Source: an uncultured Aquabacterium sp.
Lineage (GTDB): Bacteria; Pseudomonadota; Gammaproteobacteria; Burkholderiales; Burkholderiaceae_C
DNA: 6,400 nucleotides
Assembly: GCA_937923225.1 (NCBI GenBank)
Contig: CALAKR010000356.1
Location: forward strand, 1-6,400
Reading direction: 5' to 3'
The position numbers and the translations under genes were made by a program. Shown here piece after piece: positions 6,049-6,400 of the stretch. Position 1 is the stretch's first letter, and every line of letters begins with the position of its first letter. The notes under the pieces are model-generated. The model was not told the DNA's origin. It saw only the letters and a program-made list of their open reading frames with translations, and ran no database searches.

Positions 6049-6400
6049 TCAGTCGGATCCGGGGCCTTGCAGGATCGGCTTGGCCGCGGGGCGCGCCTCC
6101 CGGCCCGAAATGGGCAAGGCGCGCAGGAACTTGAAGGTGGCGGTGGCATGAGCGCACAGCTCGCCGTCGCCACCGAGGACTCGGCCTTCACAGAAGGCCA
6201 GCTTGGCCGTGCTGTGCAGGATGCTGCCGTGGGCCGTGAGGAGGCCCAGGCCGGGGCGCATGAAGCTGGTCTTCATCTCCAGCGTGACCAGGCCCGGCCC
6301 GCCATCGGGCAGGTGGCGGTGGATGCTGCGTGCGGCATGCGCCATGACCACATCGAGCAAGGTCATCAGCACGCCGCCGTGGGCCACGCCGAAGGAGTTG
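6049..6400 (-). CDS. PaaI-family hotdog-fold acyl-CoA thioesterase, 5' end outside window
   Basis: Predicted to hydrolyse acyl- or aryl-CoA thioesters to free acid and CoA. The frame is open to the window edge; the visible residues (117 complete codons) begin NSFGVAHGGVLMTLLDVVMA, the hallmark of the PaaI/YbgC-like thioesterase superfamily: Asn, then HGG, then an Asp in the central hotdog helix. Further along come VTLEMKTSFMRPG and HATATFKFLRA, the beta strands of the same fold. A GTG at 6387 lies inside the HGG region and is not a credible start; the real start should be some tens of residues beyond 6400. The short C-terminal tail (residues after FLRALPISG) is unconserved in appearance. It is transcribed towards the MDR gene with a 59-bp gap and is probably in one operon with it. 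Substrate chain length or aromatic preference cannot be told. Confidence 0.85.
   Translation of the reverse strand, partial: NSFGVAHGGVLMTLLDVVMAHAARSIHRHLPDGGPGLVTLEMKTSFMRPGLGLLTAHGSILHSTAKLAFCEGRVLGGDGELCAHATATFKFLRALPISGREARPAAKPILQGPGSD

Noticed and set aside
5126..6151. 341-codon plus-strand open frame opposite the MDR and thioesterase genes
   Set aside because: It is a shadow frame: His/Ala/Gln-rich, low-complexity translation with no recognisable domain, exactly opposite genes with full catalytic motifs in high-GC DNA.
5990..6157. N-terminal extension of the MDR protein to ATG 6157
   Set aside because: The extension overlaps the end of the thioesterase gene, looks unlike the family, and a good AGGAGA site precedes ATG 5989.

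Overview
The window is high-GC, densely coded chromosomal DNA with short intergenic gaps and strong G/C bias at third codon positions. The proteins (HrcA, NAD kinase, RecN, RapZ) resemble those of Burkholderiales, most likely a member of the Comamonadaceae or the Aquabacterium/Leptothrix-like groups. This placement rests on recognised protein style and gene order, not on a database search. No rRNA, tRNA, CRISPR array, insertion sequence or phage gene is visible.

Left part (1-3987): the 5' portion of hrcA (heat-shock repressor, minus strand, cut by the window edge) is divergent from a plus-strand block nadK-recN-rapZ. The 57-bp divergent gap carries a -10-like element next to each start codon, placed so that both transcripts could be nearly leaderless. 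The three plus-strand genes overlap (TGATG at nadK/recN, ATGA at recN/rapZ), so they are almost certainly cotranscribed and translationally coupled. The block joins NADP synthesis, double-strand-break repair and a nucleotide-binding sensor/adaptor protein. It recalls the grpE|nadK-recN order of E. coli, with hrcA in the divergent position and rapZ in the downstream position.

Right part (4006-6400): a minus-strand series converges on rapZ. In transcription order it is a PaaI-type hotdog thioesterase (5' end beyond the window), a medium-chain NADP-dependent oxidoreductase of the PTGR/CurA type, and a classical short-chain dehydrogenase/reductase. The gaps are 59 bp and 25 bp, so the genes probably form one operon. 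An enoyl- or alkenal-type double-bond reductase, an alcohol/ketone dehydrogenase and an acyl-CoA thioesterase suggest fatty-acid, aromatic or related acyl-CoA catabolism, but the substrates cannot be read from sequence.

Most of the window is ordinary core genome. The points worth a second look are the back-to-back possibly leaderless promoters, a RapZ with an internal acidic/polar insertion and no basic C-terminal tail, the unusual recN-rapZ coupling, and a hairpin that would include the Shine-Dalgarno sequence of the SDR gene. I see no clear evidence of a previously undescribed system.
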